A stretch of DNA of 64,000 bases from Microthrix sp041394405 (GTDB lineage Bacteria > Actinomycetota > Acidimicrobiia > Acidimicrobiales > Microtrichaceae). The DNA lies in NCBI GenBank assembly GCA_041394405.1, contig JAWKIF010000008.1:186001-250000 (forward strand). Reading direction: 5' to 3'. The notes under the pieces are model-generated. The model made no database searches. It was not told the origin of the DNA and saw only the letters and a list, made by a program, of their open reading frames with translations. Below are positions 26,822 through 36,066 of the stretch, piece by piece; the first letter of the stretch is position 1, and each line of letters starts with the position of its first letter. Both the position numbers and the translations under genes were made by a program.

Positions 26822-28000
26822 ATGGAACCCTCCACGATGAAACTCCTCAGTAGCCTCCCTCGCCCGATTCGCCGCCCCGCCCAGCTGGGCTTGGGCGTCG
26901 TCCTGGCGGTCGCCCTGGCATCCTGCGGCAACCAGGAGACCTACCCGTTGACCACGCTCAGCCCTCAGGGCAAGCAGGCCGACACCATTCACTCCCTCGT
27001 GAAGCCCATCTTCGTGATCGCCGCGATCGTCTTCGTGCTCGTCGAGGTCTTCGTCGTGTTCATCGTGTTGAGGTACCGGCGTCGACGCGACGACGTGGAC
27101 GGCGAGAACGAACCGGTGCAGTTGCACGGCAACACCCCGCTGGAGCTCACGTGGACCGCGTTGCCGGCGCTGTTGCTCGCCGGCCTGGCGGTGTTCAACG
27201 TGCAGACCATCTTCAGCCTGGAGGAACGAGCTCCGGACGCCATCGAGATCGATGTCTACGGCCAGCAGTGGTGGTGGGAGTACCGCTACGACCTGGACAG
27301 CGACGGGGAACCGGAGATCGTGACCGCCAACGAGATGGTCATCCCGGTGGGCAAGCCGGTCGAGCTGAACATCCGATCGAGGGACGTCATCCACTCCTTC
27401 TGGATCCCCGCCTTGAACGGCAAGATGGACGCCACCCCCGGCTCCACTCACTTCATGGCCATGCAGGCCAACGAGCCCGGCGTCTACGAGGGGCAGTGCA
27501 CCGAGTTCTGCGGCCTCTCGCATGGCTACATGCGCATGAGCGTGAAGGCCTTGGAGCCCGCCGAGTACGAGCAATGGCTGACCGACCAGCAGGCCCCTCC
27601 GGAGGAACCAACCAGCGAGCTGGCCCAGGAAGGCCTGACCGCGTTCCAGTCGCAGTGCGCCTACTGCCACCAAGTGAACGGTCTCACCTCAGAGGGCACC
27701 TACGAGGCTGAAGGTCCCGTGGCCGACTATCAGGGGCTGGACGGCGCGGCGGTGCCCACCGTGCGCCCAGGGGTGGCTCCCAACCTCACGCACCTGATGA
27801 GCCGCGAGCGCTTCGCAGGGGGCATGTTCCCGCTGTACAACGACGACGACACGCCCAACGAGGCGCAGCTGAAGGAATGGCTCACCGACCCCGAGGCCAT
27901 GAAGCCCATGCGACCCAACAACCAGCAGGGCATGCCCAACCTCAATCTCGACCCGGCCACGATTGATGCCCTGGTCGCCTACCTCGTCACACTCGACTGA
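26822..28000 (+). CDS. ctaC: Cytochrome c oxidase subunit II with fused cytochrome c domain (caa3 type)
   Basis: 392 residues. Lipobox LASC after a signal helix; two transmembrane segments; WWWEYRY aromatic cluster; CuA-site motif QCTEFCGLSHGYM. A C-terminal cytochrome c domain has CAYCH for covalent heme, so electrons may enter without a separate soluble cytochrome. ATG 26837 is an alternative start. Lies 21 bases before ctaD. Confidence 0.95.
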   Translation: MEPSTMKLLSSLPRPIRRPAQLGLGVVLAVALASCGNQETYPLTTLSPQGKQADTIHSLVKPIFVIAAIVFVLVEVFVVFIVLRYRRRRDDVDGENEPVQLHGNTPLELTWTALPALLLAGLAVFNVQTIFSLEERAPDAIEIDVYGQQWWWEYRYDLDSDGEPEIVTANEMVIPVGKPVELNIRSRDVIHSFWIPALNGKMDATPGSTHFMAMQANEPGVYEGQCTEFCGLSHGYMRMSVKALEPAEYEQWLTDQQAPPEEPTSELAQEGLTAFQSQCAYCHQVNGLTSEGTYEAEGPVADYQGLDGAAVPTVRPGVAPNLTHLMSRERFAGGMFPLYNDDDTPNEAQLKEWLTDPEAMKPMRPNNQQGMPNLNLDPATIDALVAYLVTLD

Positions 28001-28021
28001 CCAACGGATCGAAGGACCACT

Positions 28022-30121
28022 ATGACGATCGTTGAACCAGAACGGACGAACCTCCCCGAGACCACCGGGGGCGGCGAACTCGTGCCGGCCTCGGAGACCT
28101 CGGCGGAGTCCGCCCCGCCCCTCGGCGTGTTCACCCGGCCCACCAGCACCACCGGGTGGCGGTCGTGGTTGACCACGGTCGATCACAAGAAGATCGGCAT
28201 CATGTACGGCGTCTCCGCCATGGTGTTCTTCCTCGTCGGCGGGGTCGAGGCACTGATGATCCGCACCCAGCTGGCGGCCCCTGACCAGAACCTGCTGTCG
28301 GCCGACCTGTACAACCAGGTCTTCACGATGCATGGCGTCACGATGATCTTCCTGTTCATCATGCCGCTGGCTGCCGGGTTCATTAACTACCTGCTCCCGC
28401 TGCAGATCGGGGCACGGGACGTGGCGTTCCCCCGGATGAACGCCCTCAGCTTCTGGATCTTCCTCTTCGGCGCCCTCTTCGTGAACAGCTCCTGGTTCCT
28501 CGGGGGCGGTGCGGATGGAGGCTGGTTCAACTACGCCCCGAACTCCAGCGTGGTGTTCTCGCCGAGCCACGGCATCGACTTCTACGCGGTCGGCCTTCAG
28601 ATTGTTGGCCTGGCCTCGCTGATCAGCTCGATCAACCTGGTCGTCACCGTGATCAACATGCGGGCCCCCGGCATGACGTGGTGGCGGCTGCCGGTCTTCA
28701 CGTGGATGTCGCTGGTCACCCAGTTCTTGTTGGTCTTCGCCGTGCCGGTCATCTCGGTGGCGCTGTTCCTGTTGACCTTCGACCGGCTCTTCGGAGCCAC
28801 CTTCTTCAATGCCGGCGCCGGCGGTGACCCGTTCCTGTGGCAGCACCTGTTCTGGATCTTCGGCCACCCGGAGGTGTACATCATCTTGATGCCGGTCTTC
28901 GGGATGATCTCCGACATCATCCCGGTCTTCAGCCGCAAGCCGCTGTTCGGCTACCGGTTCGTGGTCTTCTCCGGCATCGCCATCGGGTTCCTGGGCTTCG
29001 GCGTGTGGGCGCACCACATGTTCGCCTCCGGGATCGGCCCCATGTCGGTCACTGCGTTCTCCCTGGCCACGATGTTTATTGCGGTGCCCACCGGGGTGAA
29101 GGTGCTGAACTGGTTGGCAACCATGTGGGGTGGGCGCATCCGGCTCGACCTCCCGATGCTCTACGCCATTGCCTTTGTGGCCATGTTCACCATCGGCGGG
29201 TTGTCGGGCGTGACCCACGCGTTCGCCTCGGCCGACACCCAGCAGACCGACACCTACTACATCGTGGCCCACTTCCACTACGTCATCTTCGGCGGCGGCG
29301 TCCTGGGCCTGCTCGGCGGCACCTACTTCTGGTTCCCCAAGATCTTCGGCTTCAAGCTGTCCGAGGGCCTGGGCAAGGCGGCCTTCTGGGTGGTGCTGGT
29401 GGGCTTCAACCTCACGTTTGGGCCCATGCACGTCCTGGGCATGGAGGGGATGAGCCGCCGCATCTTCACCTACAGCGACTACCAGGGCTTCAACCTCTGG
29501 AACCTCGTGGCCACCCTCGGGTCCTACGTGCTCGCCGTTGGGGTGGCGATGTTCCTCGCCAACGTCTTCCTCAGCTATCGGTCGCACAAGGCGAACCCGG
29601 TGGATGTCGGCCCCGACCCATGGGACGCCCGAACCCTGGAATGGACCATTCAGTCGCCTCCGCCGGAGTACAACTTCGACCCCATCCCGGTGGTGCACGA
29701 GGTGGACGAGGCGTGGCACCTGAAGTACGGACACGACGAGGACGGCCGAGCGGTTCGCATCGCGGAGATGGAGGACCTCGCCCAACCGGGCGACTCGGTG
29801 GGTGTGCACCTGCCGTCGCCCTCCTACATGCCGATCCTGTTGGCCTCGGGCCTGCCGTTCATCGGCTACGGGGTCATCTTCAACCTGTGGTTCGCAGTGC
29901 TCGGCGGCCTCCTGGTGATTGCAGGTTTCGTCGGCTGGTCCTTTGAACCGTCCGACGACCCGGACGTGCCTCACGACGAGCACCACGACGGGCATGATCC
30001 CGTCGATGGCTCAGATGGCGCTGCGACCAACGGCCATTCCGGAGACGGCGCCGAGCCGACCGCCGAGGCCAGCCCCGCCGGACCCTCCGGCGAGACCAGT
30101 CAGGAGACGGCCGATGTCTGA
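28022..30121 (+). CDS. ctaD: Cytochrome c oxidase subunit I
   Basis: Catalytic subunit that reduces oxygen to water and pumps protons. 699 residues with AAGGA before the ATG. All six metal-ligand histidines are present: H104 (MHGVTM), H282 (HPEVY), H331-H332 (WAHHMF), H417 and H419 (VAHFHY). The HPEVY tyrosine is kept. The C-terminal extension adds two helices and a disordered Asp/His-rich tail. Overlaps ctaE by 8 bases. Confidence 0.97.
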   Translation: MTIVEPERTNLPETTGGGELVPASETSAESAPPLGVFTRPTSTTGWRSWLTTVDHKKIGIMYGVSAMVFFLVGGVEALMIRTQLAAPDQNLLSADLYNQVFTMHGVTMIFLFIMPLAAGFINYLLPLQIGARDVAFPRMNALSFWIFLFGALFVNSSWFLGGGADGGWFNYAPNSSVVFSPSHGIDFYAVGLQIVGLASLISSINLVVTVINMRAPGMTWWRLPVFTWMSLVTQFLLVFAVPVISVALFLLTFDRLFGATFFNAGAGGDPFLWQHLFWIFGHPEVYIILMPVFGMISDIIPVFSRKPLFGYRFVVFSGIAIGFLGFGVWAHHMFASGIGPMSVTAFSLATMFIAVPTGVKVLNWLATMWGGRIRLDLPMLYAIAFVAMFTIGGLSGVTHAFASADTQQTDTYYIVAHFHYVIFGGGVLGLLGGTYFWFPKIFGFKLSEGLGKAAFWVVLVGFNLTFGPMHVLGMEGMSRRIFTYSDYQGFNLWNLVATLGSYVLAVGVAMFLANVFLSYRSHKANPVDVGPDPWDARTLEWTIQSPPPEYNFDPIPVVHEVDEAWHLKYGHDEDGRAVRIAEMEDLAQPGDSVGVHLPSPSYMPILLASGLPFIGYGVIFNLWFAVLGGLLVIAGFVGWSFEPSDDPDVPHDEHHDGHDPVDGSDGAATNGHSGDGAEPTAEASPAGPSGETSQETADV

Positions 30122-30773
30122 GACGCTCACCACCGACGGACCTCCAGCGACCGTCCCGGCCGACGACCATGGCACCGGTCACGGAGTCACCCACGAAACG
30201 TCAACCGGCATTTCCAACGAGAAGCTCGGCATGTGGGTGTTCCTCGGCTCGGACTGCATGCTCTTTGGCGGCCTGATCTCCACCTACCTGCTGTACAAGA
30301 ACCGCCCCGGCGTTCCCGGCCTGCCGGGCGGCACCGAGCGCATCTCGGACATCTTCGACATCGAATTCACCTCCGCCAGCTCCTTCGTGCTGCTCATGAG
30401 CTCGCTGGCCATGGTTCTGGCGGTCACCGCCATAGCCCGGGGCGACCACCACCGGCTGCGGCTGTGGCTCGGCACCACCGCCTTCCTGGGGGCCATCTTC
30501 ATCGGTGGCCAGGTGTACGAGTTCACGGAGTTCGTGCGCGAGGGCTTCGGCTACACAACCAACACCTCGACGTCGGCCTTCTTCACGCTCACCGGGTTCC
30601 ACGGTGTCCACGTCACCGTCGGCATCATCATGCTGCTGACGTTGCTGGTGTTGTCGTTCAAGGGCCGCATCCCACAGTCGAAGGCCGAGTCGGTGGAGAT
30701 CGTCGGCCTGTACTGGCACTTCGTTGACGTGGTGTGGATCATCATCTTCACCGTCGTCTACCTGATCAAGTAG
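30114..30773 (+). CDS. ctaE: Cytochrome c oxidase subunit III
   Basis: 219 residues, five to six helices. NEKLGMWVFLGSDCMLFGGL, GGQVYEFTEFVREGFGY, TGFHGVHVTVGIIML and VGLYWHFVDVVWI are subunit III motifs. The ATG lies inside the 3' end of ctaD (8-base overlap). The open frame upstream is shadow of ctaD. Confidence 0.95.
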   Translation: MSETLTTDGPPATVPADDHGTGHGVTHETSTGISNEKLGMWVFLGSDCMLFGGLISTYLLYKNRPGVPGLPGGTERISDIFDIEFTSASSFVLLMSSLAMVLAVTAIARGDHHRLRLWLGTTAFLGAIFIGGQVYEFTEFVREGFGYTTNTSTSAFFTLTGFHGVHVTVGIIMLLTLLVLSFKGRIPQSKAESVEIVGLYWHFVDVVWIIIFTVVYLIK

Positions 30774-30783
30774 GAGCGAATTC

Positions 30784-31248
30784 GTGACCGCAGAGACCGA
30801 AACGACCCTGCCGTCCTCTCCGTTCAGCGAGCACGACACGCTGAACGCCGAGGAGGCCGAGGTGCTGGCCGCCGACCCCGGGCTGGACGAGATGGTCCAT
30901 CACTCGGACATGATCTACATCAAGGTGGGCTTGGTGCTGGCGGTCCTGACCGCCATCGAGATCGCCCTGCCGGCCATCCTGGACGACGGCAAGATCTATG
31001 GGCCGCTGCTGGTGGGCCTGATGGTGATCAAGTTCCTCTTGGTGGCCATGTTCTTCATGCACCTCCGGTTCGAGAACCGCCTGCTGAGCATTGTGTTCTA
31101 CGGAGGTGCGGTGTTGGCGATCGTGATCTATCTGGTGACGTTGTCGGTCTTTGTCTTCTGGAGCGACTCTGGCAACCCGGAGTTCAACGATCCGCCGCCC
31201 CCACAAACCGCCGTTCCGGCAGAGACGCTCAACCCCGAAGGCGGCTGA
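30784..31248 (+). CDS. Cytochrome c oxidase subunit IV-like protein (COX4 prokaryotic family)
   Basis: 154 residues from GTG with GGAG nine bases ahead. Three hydrophobic helices (KVGLVLAVLTAIEIALPAIL, LVGLMVIKFLLVAMFFMHLR, VLAIVIYLVTLSVFVFW). The FFMHLR motif is typical of the small subunit IV of bacterial heme-copper oxidases. Last gene of the operon, converging on the ABC permease with 20 bases between. Confidence 0.88.
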   Translation: MTAETETTLPSSPFSEHDTLNAEEAEVLAADPGLDEMVHHSDMIYIKVGLVLAVLTAIEIALPAILDDGKIYGPLLVGLMVIKFLLVAMFFMHLRFENRLLSIVFYGGAVLAIVIYLVTLSVFVFWSDSGNPEFNDPPPPQTAVPAETLNPEGG

Positions 31249-31268
31249 GCGCCCGTCGTCGCTGCCCC

Positions 31269-31994
31269 TCAGGGGTCCCAGCGAAACGTTCTGGCCGCGA
31301 TCGCAGGGGCGACGACGGCCCACGCCGCCAACACCAACCAGAGCGGCCCAGAGGCGAAGTCCTCCGGGCCCATGTTGGTGACCAGCAGTCCGGACAGCGA
31401 CGCGGCCGGCAGGGCGTGGGCCACCGCAGAGAGGGGCCCGGGGAACTTGTCCATGGGCACCACCATGCCGCCCACCAGCAACAGCAGGAGGTAGAGGCTG
31501 TTGGTGGCAGCAAGGTTGGCCAGCGCAGGCAGCGATCCGGCGAGGGCCAGCCCAATGCCGGCGAAGGCGGCCGTACCCAAGACCATGGCCACCAGGCCGA
31601 GCGGCCACGTTGAGGGTGGTCGCCAGCCGAGCGCCAGGCCGACGGCCCCCAGCATGAGCACCTGACCGACCTCGATGGTGCCGACCGTGGCCACCTTGGC
31701 GGCCAGCCACCGACCTCGGCCCAACGGGGTGGAGCCGAGCCGCTTGAGCACCCCGTAGGTACGGTCGAAGCCGGTGCCAATGCCCAGGCTGACCATCGAG
31801 GTGGACATGACGGCCAACGCCATGGTGGCCGGGGTCAGGTAGTCGACTGCCGCGGCGCCCTTGAAGCTCACCACGTCCACCTGGGAGAAGAACACGAGAA
31901 TGCCCAACGGCACGCCGACGGAGACCAGCAGCTGTTCGGGCTGGCGCAGCGCCAGGTTCAGCTCGGCGGCCCATTGGGCCCGGAACGCCTTCAT
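31269..31994 (-). CDS. ABC-2 type transporter permease
   Basis: 241 residues, six hydrophobic segments, starting MKAFRAQWAAELNLALRQPE. Pattern of ABC-2 permeases used for drug or polysaccharide export. The ATG overlaps the stop of the ATPase gene upstream by 4 bases, so the pair forms one exporter. Substrate unknown. The larger open frame around it is shadow of the ATPase gene. Confidence 0.88.
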   Translation of the reverse strand: MKAFRAQWAAELNLALRQPEQLLVSVGVPLGILVFFSQVDVVSFKGAAAVDYLTPATMALAVMSTSMVSLGIGTGFDRTYGVLKRLGSTPLGRGRWLAAKVATVGTIEVGQVLMLGAVGLALGWRPPSTWPLGLVAMVLGTAAFAGIGLALAGSLPALANLAATNSLYLLLLLVGGMVVPMDKFPGPLSAVAHALPAASLSGLLVTNMGPEDFASGPLWLVLAAWAVVAPAIAARTFRWDP

Positions 31995-32956
31995 GACGCC
32001 TCCCGACCGGCAGCGGTGGAGGGCACTGCCGCAGCACCGGTGGCTGCGGCCGACGTCTCTCCGGTGAGGCGCAGGAAGACGTCGTCCAGTCGCTTTCGGC
32101 CGGCCCGCAGATCGGCCAGGGTGACGTCCCACTCGGCCAACGTGGTGGCCAGCTGCGCAACCAGCGCCGGGGTGCCCGACGCAGCCACCAGGTACTCGCC
32201 CCCGCTGATCTCGCTCACCGGGGCCCCGAGGCGTTGCGACAACGCTGCGGTGTCCAACCCTGCCCGGGCGCCGAAGCGCACCTCCTCGCCGGCGTCGAGG
32301 CGCAGCAGCTCCGCCGGCGGCCCCGCAGCCACCACCTTGCCCCGGTCGATGATGACGATGTGATCGGCCAACGACTGGGCCTCGTCCAGGTCGTGGGTGC
32401 TGAGCACCACCGCCACGCCGTCGGCCCGCAGTTCGGCGATGAGCGACCGAATCAGCAGCTTGCCCTCGAGGTCCACCCCGGCCGATGGCTCGTCCAGGAA
32501 GGCGACGCGTGGCTTGCCGATGAGGGCGAGCGCCAGCGAGAGGCGCTGCTGTTCGCCACCGGAGAGCTTCGCCCACACCGAGCGGCCTCGATGGGCCAGC
32601 CCCACCTGCTCCAGCAGCTCGGCCGGATCGTGGGGGTCCGGGTAGAACCCTGCGAACTGGGCCAACACGTCGGCCGGACGTTGATGCCGGGGCAATCCCG
32701 ACTCCTGAAGCATGACGCCCATGATGTGGGTCAGGCGGTGGTGGTCCGTGATGGGGTCCAAACCGTTTACCCGCACCCGCCCGCCGGAAGCCCGCCGGTA
32801 GCCCTCGCAGCACTCGATGGTCGAGGTCTTTCCGGCACCGTTCGGGCCGAGGACCACGGTGACCGCACCGAAATCGGCGGTGAAGCTGACGCCGTCAACG
32901 GCGGTGAGGTCCCCGTAGCGAATCACCAGTTCAGAAACCTCGACCGCTGCAGCCAC
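31991..32956 (-). CDS. ABC transporter ATP-binding protein
   Basis: 321 residues. Walker A GPNGAGKTST, Q-loop LQESGLPRHQRP, signature LSGGEQQRL, Walker B RVAFLDEPSAG and H-loop STHDLDEAQ. The ~80-residue C-terminal domain (LDDVFLRLTGE) is the type found in DrrA-like exporters. Coupled to the permease gene. Confidence 0.92.
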   Translation of the reverse strand: MAAAVEVSELVIRYGDLTAVDGVSFTADFGAVTVVLGPNGAGKTSTIECCEGYRRASGGRVRVNGLDPITDHHRLTHIMGVMLQESGLPRHQRPADVLAQFAGFYPDPHDPAELLEQVGLAHRGRSVWAKLSGGEQQRLSLALALIGKPRVAFLDEPSAGVDLEGKLLIRSLIAELRADGVAVVLSTHDLDEAQSLADHIVIIDRGKVVAAGPPAELLRLDAGEEVRFGARAGLDTAALSQRLGAPVSEISGGEYLVAASGTPALVAQLATTLAEWDVTLADLRAGRKRLDDVFLRLTGETSAAATGAAAVPSTAAGREAS

Positions 32957-33005
32957 GAGCAGCGACGCTACGCCCGCCGGTGCTCACGCCTCCAGTCGCG
33001 AACGG

Positions 33006-34124
33006 TCAGCCCGCGGGGAGTTGAAAGCGACCGAAGAACTCCCACATCGCCGCGCTGGCATCCAGGTTGGGCGTGGTCGGGCCCATGATGTTCTCCAGCT
33101 TCATGTTGAACTCGCTGCCCGGCCAGCTGTGGCCGCCGCCCACCACGATGTCGAAGACCACGTCGGCGCCGGCGGGGCAGTCGTAGGTGCGCTGGATGAC
33201 GTCGTCGGCGATCCGCTCGTCGGTGAAGCTGTCCTGGCATCCGTTGCGCTTCGCCCAGGCGGCAACGTAGGCGGGGTAGCCCTTGCCCTCCAGGTCCGCC
33301 TCGGGTGCGACGGCCGCATTGGTGCCACCGGTCAACAGCCCGCCGAGGTCGCCGGTGCCCCCGTTGAAGAACAGAATCGGGTCGGCGGTTCCGTGGAAGC
33401 CCAGCACCGGTATGGGCCGATCGGTGCTGTCGCACTGGGACAACAGCCCGGCCACGGGGGCGACCGCTGCGAACCGGTTGGGAAAGGCACAGGCCACGGC
33501 GGAGGTCATGGCGGCCCCGTTGGACAGGCCGGTGGCGTAGACGCGGGACGTGTCGACGCACTGCTCCGCGGAGACGGTGTCCAGCATGGCCTCGACGAAG
33601 GCCATGTCGGGATTGTCGGCGGGGTCCAGCCCCACGTCCCAGCGCACGGGGTTGCCGCGGCCGTTGGGCACGATGGTGATGAAGCCCTCCCGTTGGCCCA
33701 GCTCGGGCAACAGGCTGGCCATGGAGGCCACCTCGGCGCCCTCCATCAGCCCATGAAAGTCGAAGACCAGCGGGGCCGGAACGCTGGCGGTGTCCTCCGG
33801 CACCGTCAGCAGGAAGTACCGCTCCTCGCCCGCTACCTCCATGGTGCGCTTCTCCGCCTCGACGGCCGGGTGCTCGCCGGCGTCGCAACCGGCCGAGGCC
33901 ACCGCAGGACCCTCGCCGGGGGGCGCCGTGTTCGTGGTTGGAGCGGTCGTGTTGGACGCGTCGCGGGCACCCGACGCGTCGCCCGGCGCGGCGGAGGTCT
34001 CGCCGCTTGCGCAGGCGCCGGCCAGCAGCAGTGCGGCGGCCACGACTGCTCCGGCCGCCCGACCCCGTCGGCGACGCACGCCGAGGTCGGCGGCGTCGGG
34101 CGATGGCGGCATCGTGGGTTGCAT
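33006..34124 (-). CDS. Secreted esterase of the PHB-depolymerase/LpqC family
   Basis: 372 residues. Lipobox LLLAGAC, a Thr/Ala-rich linker, then an alpha/beta-hydrolase domain with nucleophile motif TGLSNGAA and C-terminal GGGHSWPG that supplies the His. The Asp is probably in GFHGTADPI. Substrate may be polyhydroxyalkanoate, feruloyl or short-chain esters; not decidable here. TACCAT (34131-34136, minus strand) six bases from the ATG implies a leaderless transcript, back to back with the next gene. Confidence 0.85.
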   Translation of the reverse strand: MQPTMPPSPDAADLGVRRRRGRAAGAVVAAALLLAGACASGETSAAPGDASGARDASNTTAPTTNTAPPGEGPAVASAGCDAGEHPAVEAEKRTMEVAGEERYFLLTVPEDTASVPAPLVFDFHGLMEGAEVASMASLLPELGQREGFITIVPNGRGNPVRWDVGLDPADNPDMAFVEAMLDTVSAEQCVDTSRVYATGLSNGAAMTSAVACAFPNRFAAVAPVAGLLSQCDSTDRPIPVLGFHGTADPILFFNGGTGDLGGLLTGGTNAAVAPEADLEGKGYPAYVAAWAKRNGCQDSFTDERIADDVIQRTYDCPAGADVVFDIVVGGGHSWPGSEFNMKLENIMGPTTPNLDASAAMWEFFGRFQLPAG

Positions 34125-34174
34125 CGCCAGATGGTACCGCTGGCTGTCAGGGGGTGTCCGGTAGCTTCGGCTGC

Positions 34175-35200
34175 GTGGTATCGCCGGCCGAATCGGGACG
34201 CCAGCTGGAGGTGCGCATGGCCGCGTTCTTCGCCGAGAACGGCTACGAGACGCGCCTCAACGCGGTGCTGGAGGGTCGCTCCGGGGGCCAACACGAGGTG
34301 GACGTGCTCGCCGACAAGGCCGATGCGCTGACCTCGTTCCGGGTGGCGGTGGAGTGCAAGGCCTGGCAGCAGCCCATCGAGAAGGACGTGGTGTCCAAGC
34401 TGCACTACGTGGTGAGCGATCTGGGCCTGAACAAGGGCATCGTGGTGTCCACCGGCGGCTGGCGCTCCGGTGCGCAACGGACTGCTGCCGACCTCGGCAT
34501 CGAACTGTGGGGGCCCGACGAGCTGGCTCGGCACCTGGGCGAGCCGGCGGCGGCCAACCTCGGCGCGTCCATCCCGGCGCCGGGCACCAAGGAGGTGACC
34601 GGCCTCCCGGTGTGCTCAAGTCGCGATGCGGCCGACCGACTGGTCCGTTCGGCGGGCAAGGGTCGCCTCAACCTGCTGACCCGCGAGGAGCTGGCCTGGT
34701 TCACCCAGCTGTGGGTGCCGGGCTACTGCGTGCGCCTCACCGTCGCCCGGGAACAGCAGCGGCGCCTGCGCAGCCGGCTCAGCTCGGTCACCTCCGACGG
34801 GTTGTACGAGGCGCTGAGCGGCACCTATCTCGGGCCGGCCCCGACCGAGTGGAGCTGCGAGCTGGTGGAGCCGCGCCTGGCGCTGCCGGCGTCGGTGCGC
34901 GAGACCAAGGTGCATGGCGCCCTGCGTGCGGCCTTGCGCAGCTACCAGAAGGTCACGTCGGCGCCCGCCGTGCAGCGCCACGAGGCGACGCTGCACCACC
35001 TGGGCGTGCCCGTCCCCTGTGCGTCGCTCAGCATCGAGTCGACCCATCCGGTGCACCTGCCCTACTGGGTGGGCATTCTCCAATCCGGGGCCCAGCAGCG
35101 GGTGGTGGCCGTCGACGCTCACTTGGGCACCGAGTCCGAGCCCATGTCGGCGGTGCTCACCGCCAACCTGCCGCAGATCCGTGCCCATTTCGCCGCCTGA
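34175..35200 (+). CDS. Mrr-like restriction endonuclease domain protein
   Basis: 341 residues from GTG, with TAGCTT seven bases upstream (leaderless). Residues 1-125 are a PD-(D/E)xK nuclease fold: RMAAFFAENGYET, then HEVDVLADK and AVECKAWQQPIEKDVV, giving the D...ExK catalytic set, and GIVVSTGGWRSGA. The remaining ~215 residues have no recognised domain. No methyltransferase or other restriction gene is nearby, so a type IV-like or a non-defence repair role are both possible. Confidence 0.75.
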   Translation: MVSPAESGRQLEVRMAAFFAENGYETRLNAVLEGRSGGQHEVDVLADKADALTSFRVAVECKAWQQPIEKDVVSKLHYVVSDLGLNKGIVVSTGGWRSGAQRTAADLGIELWGPDELARHLGEPAAANLGASIPAPGTKEVTGLPVCSSRDAADRLVRSAGKGRLNLLTREELAWFTQLWVPGYCVRLTVAREQQRRLRSRLSSVTSDGLYEALSGTYLGPAPTEWSCELVEPRLALPASVRETKVHGALRAALRSYQKVTSAPAVQRHEATLHHLGVPVPCASLSIESTHPVHLPYWVGILQSGAQQRVVAVDAHLGTESEPMSAVLTANLPQIRAHFAA

Positions 35201-35314
35201 GCCCAACAACCTTCCCGGGTCGGTGGCGACGCTGCGCTTCCGTCACACAGCCCTTCCATGACGCCGACCTGCCTGACACCGGGCGTCCCCGGTGTGCGGC
35301 TCTAGGGTGGCCCG

Positions 35315-36007
35315 ATGCCCGCTCCAGCCGACGCACGCACCGAGCACGCCCTCGACGGGGCGATCGTGCTGTTGGACGTGGATGGCACCCTCGTGGACTC
35401 GGCCCCGGCCATCACCTTCTGTTTGGCGCGTGCCATCGAGGCGGTGGGCTTGGAGGCGCCTCCGGTGGAGGTGCTGGGCGCCGATATCGGGCCTCCGCTG
35501 GAGGACGCATTGGCCGCCCACGGGGTTCCCGACGAGGCTATGGGCATCGCCCGGAACACCTACCGGCGCTGCTACTCCGAGGTGGGTCTGGACCGCAGCA
35601 GGTTGTATCCCGGGGTGGCCGACACGCTGGCGGCCATGTGCTCGGCCGGGGCCCGCCTGGCAACCGCTACCTCGAAGCGGGTGGCCATGGCCACCGAGGT
35701 GTGCGCCCACCTGGGCATCGTCGACTCCTTCGAGGTGATCGGCGGCGCCGGCGACCTGGACCGGTTGCACAAGCCGGAGATCCTGGCCTGGACGCTCGCT
35801 CGATTGGGAGGCCCGGTGGCGGGGCGGACGGCCATGGTGGGGGACCGGCACTTTGATGTGGCCGGGGGGCTGGCCCACGGGCTGCCGTCGGTCGGCGTCA
35901 CCTGGGGCTACGGCACCGAGGCCGAGCTGCACCAGGCCGGCGCCGCTGCGGTGGTGGACCGCCCCCGTGACCTGCCCGGGGTGCTGGGCGTGATGCTGGG
36001 CGGCTAG
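35315..36007 (+). CDS. HAD hydrolase, phosphoglycolate phosphatase-like
   Basis: 230 residues. Motif I LLDVDGTLVDS, motif II TATSKRV, a motif III lysine in LHKPEIL and motif IV MVGDRHFDVAGG are complete. Cap domain between residues 35 and 100. TAGGGT (35303-35308) ends six bases before the ATG. Substrate (phosphoglycolate, pyrophosphate or other) cannot be told. Confidence 0.85.
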   Translation: MPAPADARTEHALDGAIVLLDVDGTLVDSAPAITFCLARAIEAVGLEAPPVEVLGADIGPPLEDALAAHGVPDEAMGIARNTYRRCYSEVGLDRSRLYPGVADTLAAMCSAGARLATATSKRVAMATEVCAHLGIVDSFEVIGGAGDLDRLHKPEILAWTLARLGGPVAGRTAMVGDRHFDVAGGLAHGLPSVGVTWGYGTEAELHQAGAAAVVDRPRDLPGVLGVMLGG

Positions 36008-36066
36008 CGAGGCCGGGCGCAAACGCGTTCGGCCTCCCGGGCACCCTGCCGCTACCGTCGCGCAGC

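Noticed and set aside
27689..29995. 768-residue minus-strand open frame opposite ctaD
   Set aside because: His/Asp/Glu-rich composition is the antisense reading of a membrane-protein gene; no family features.
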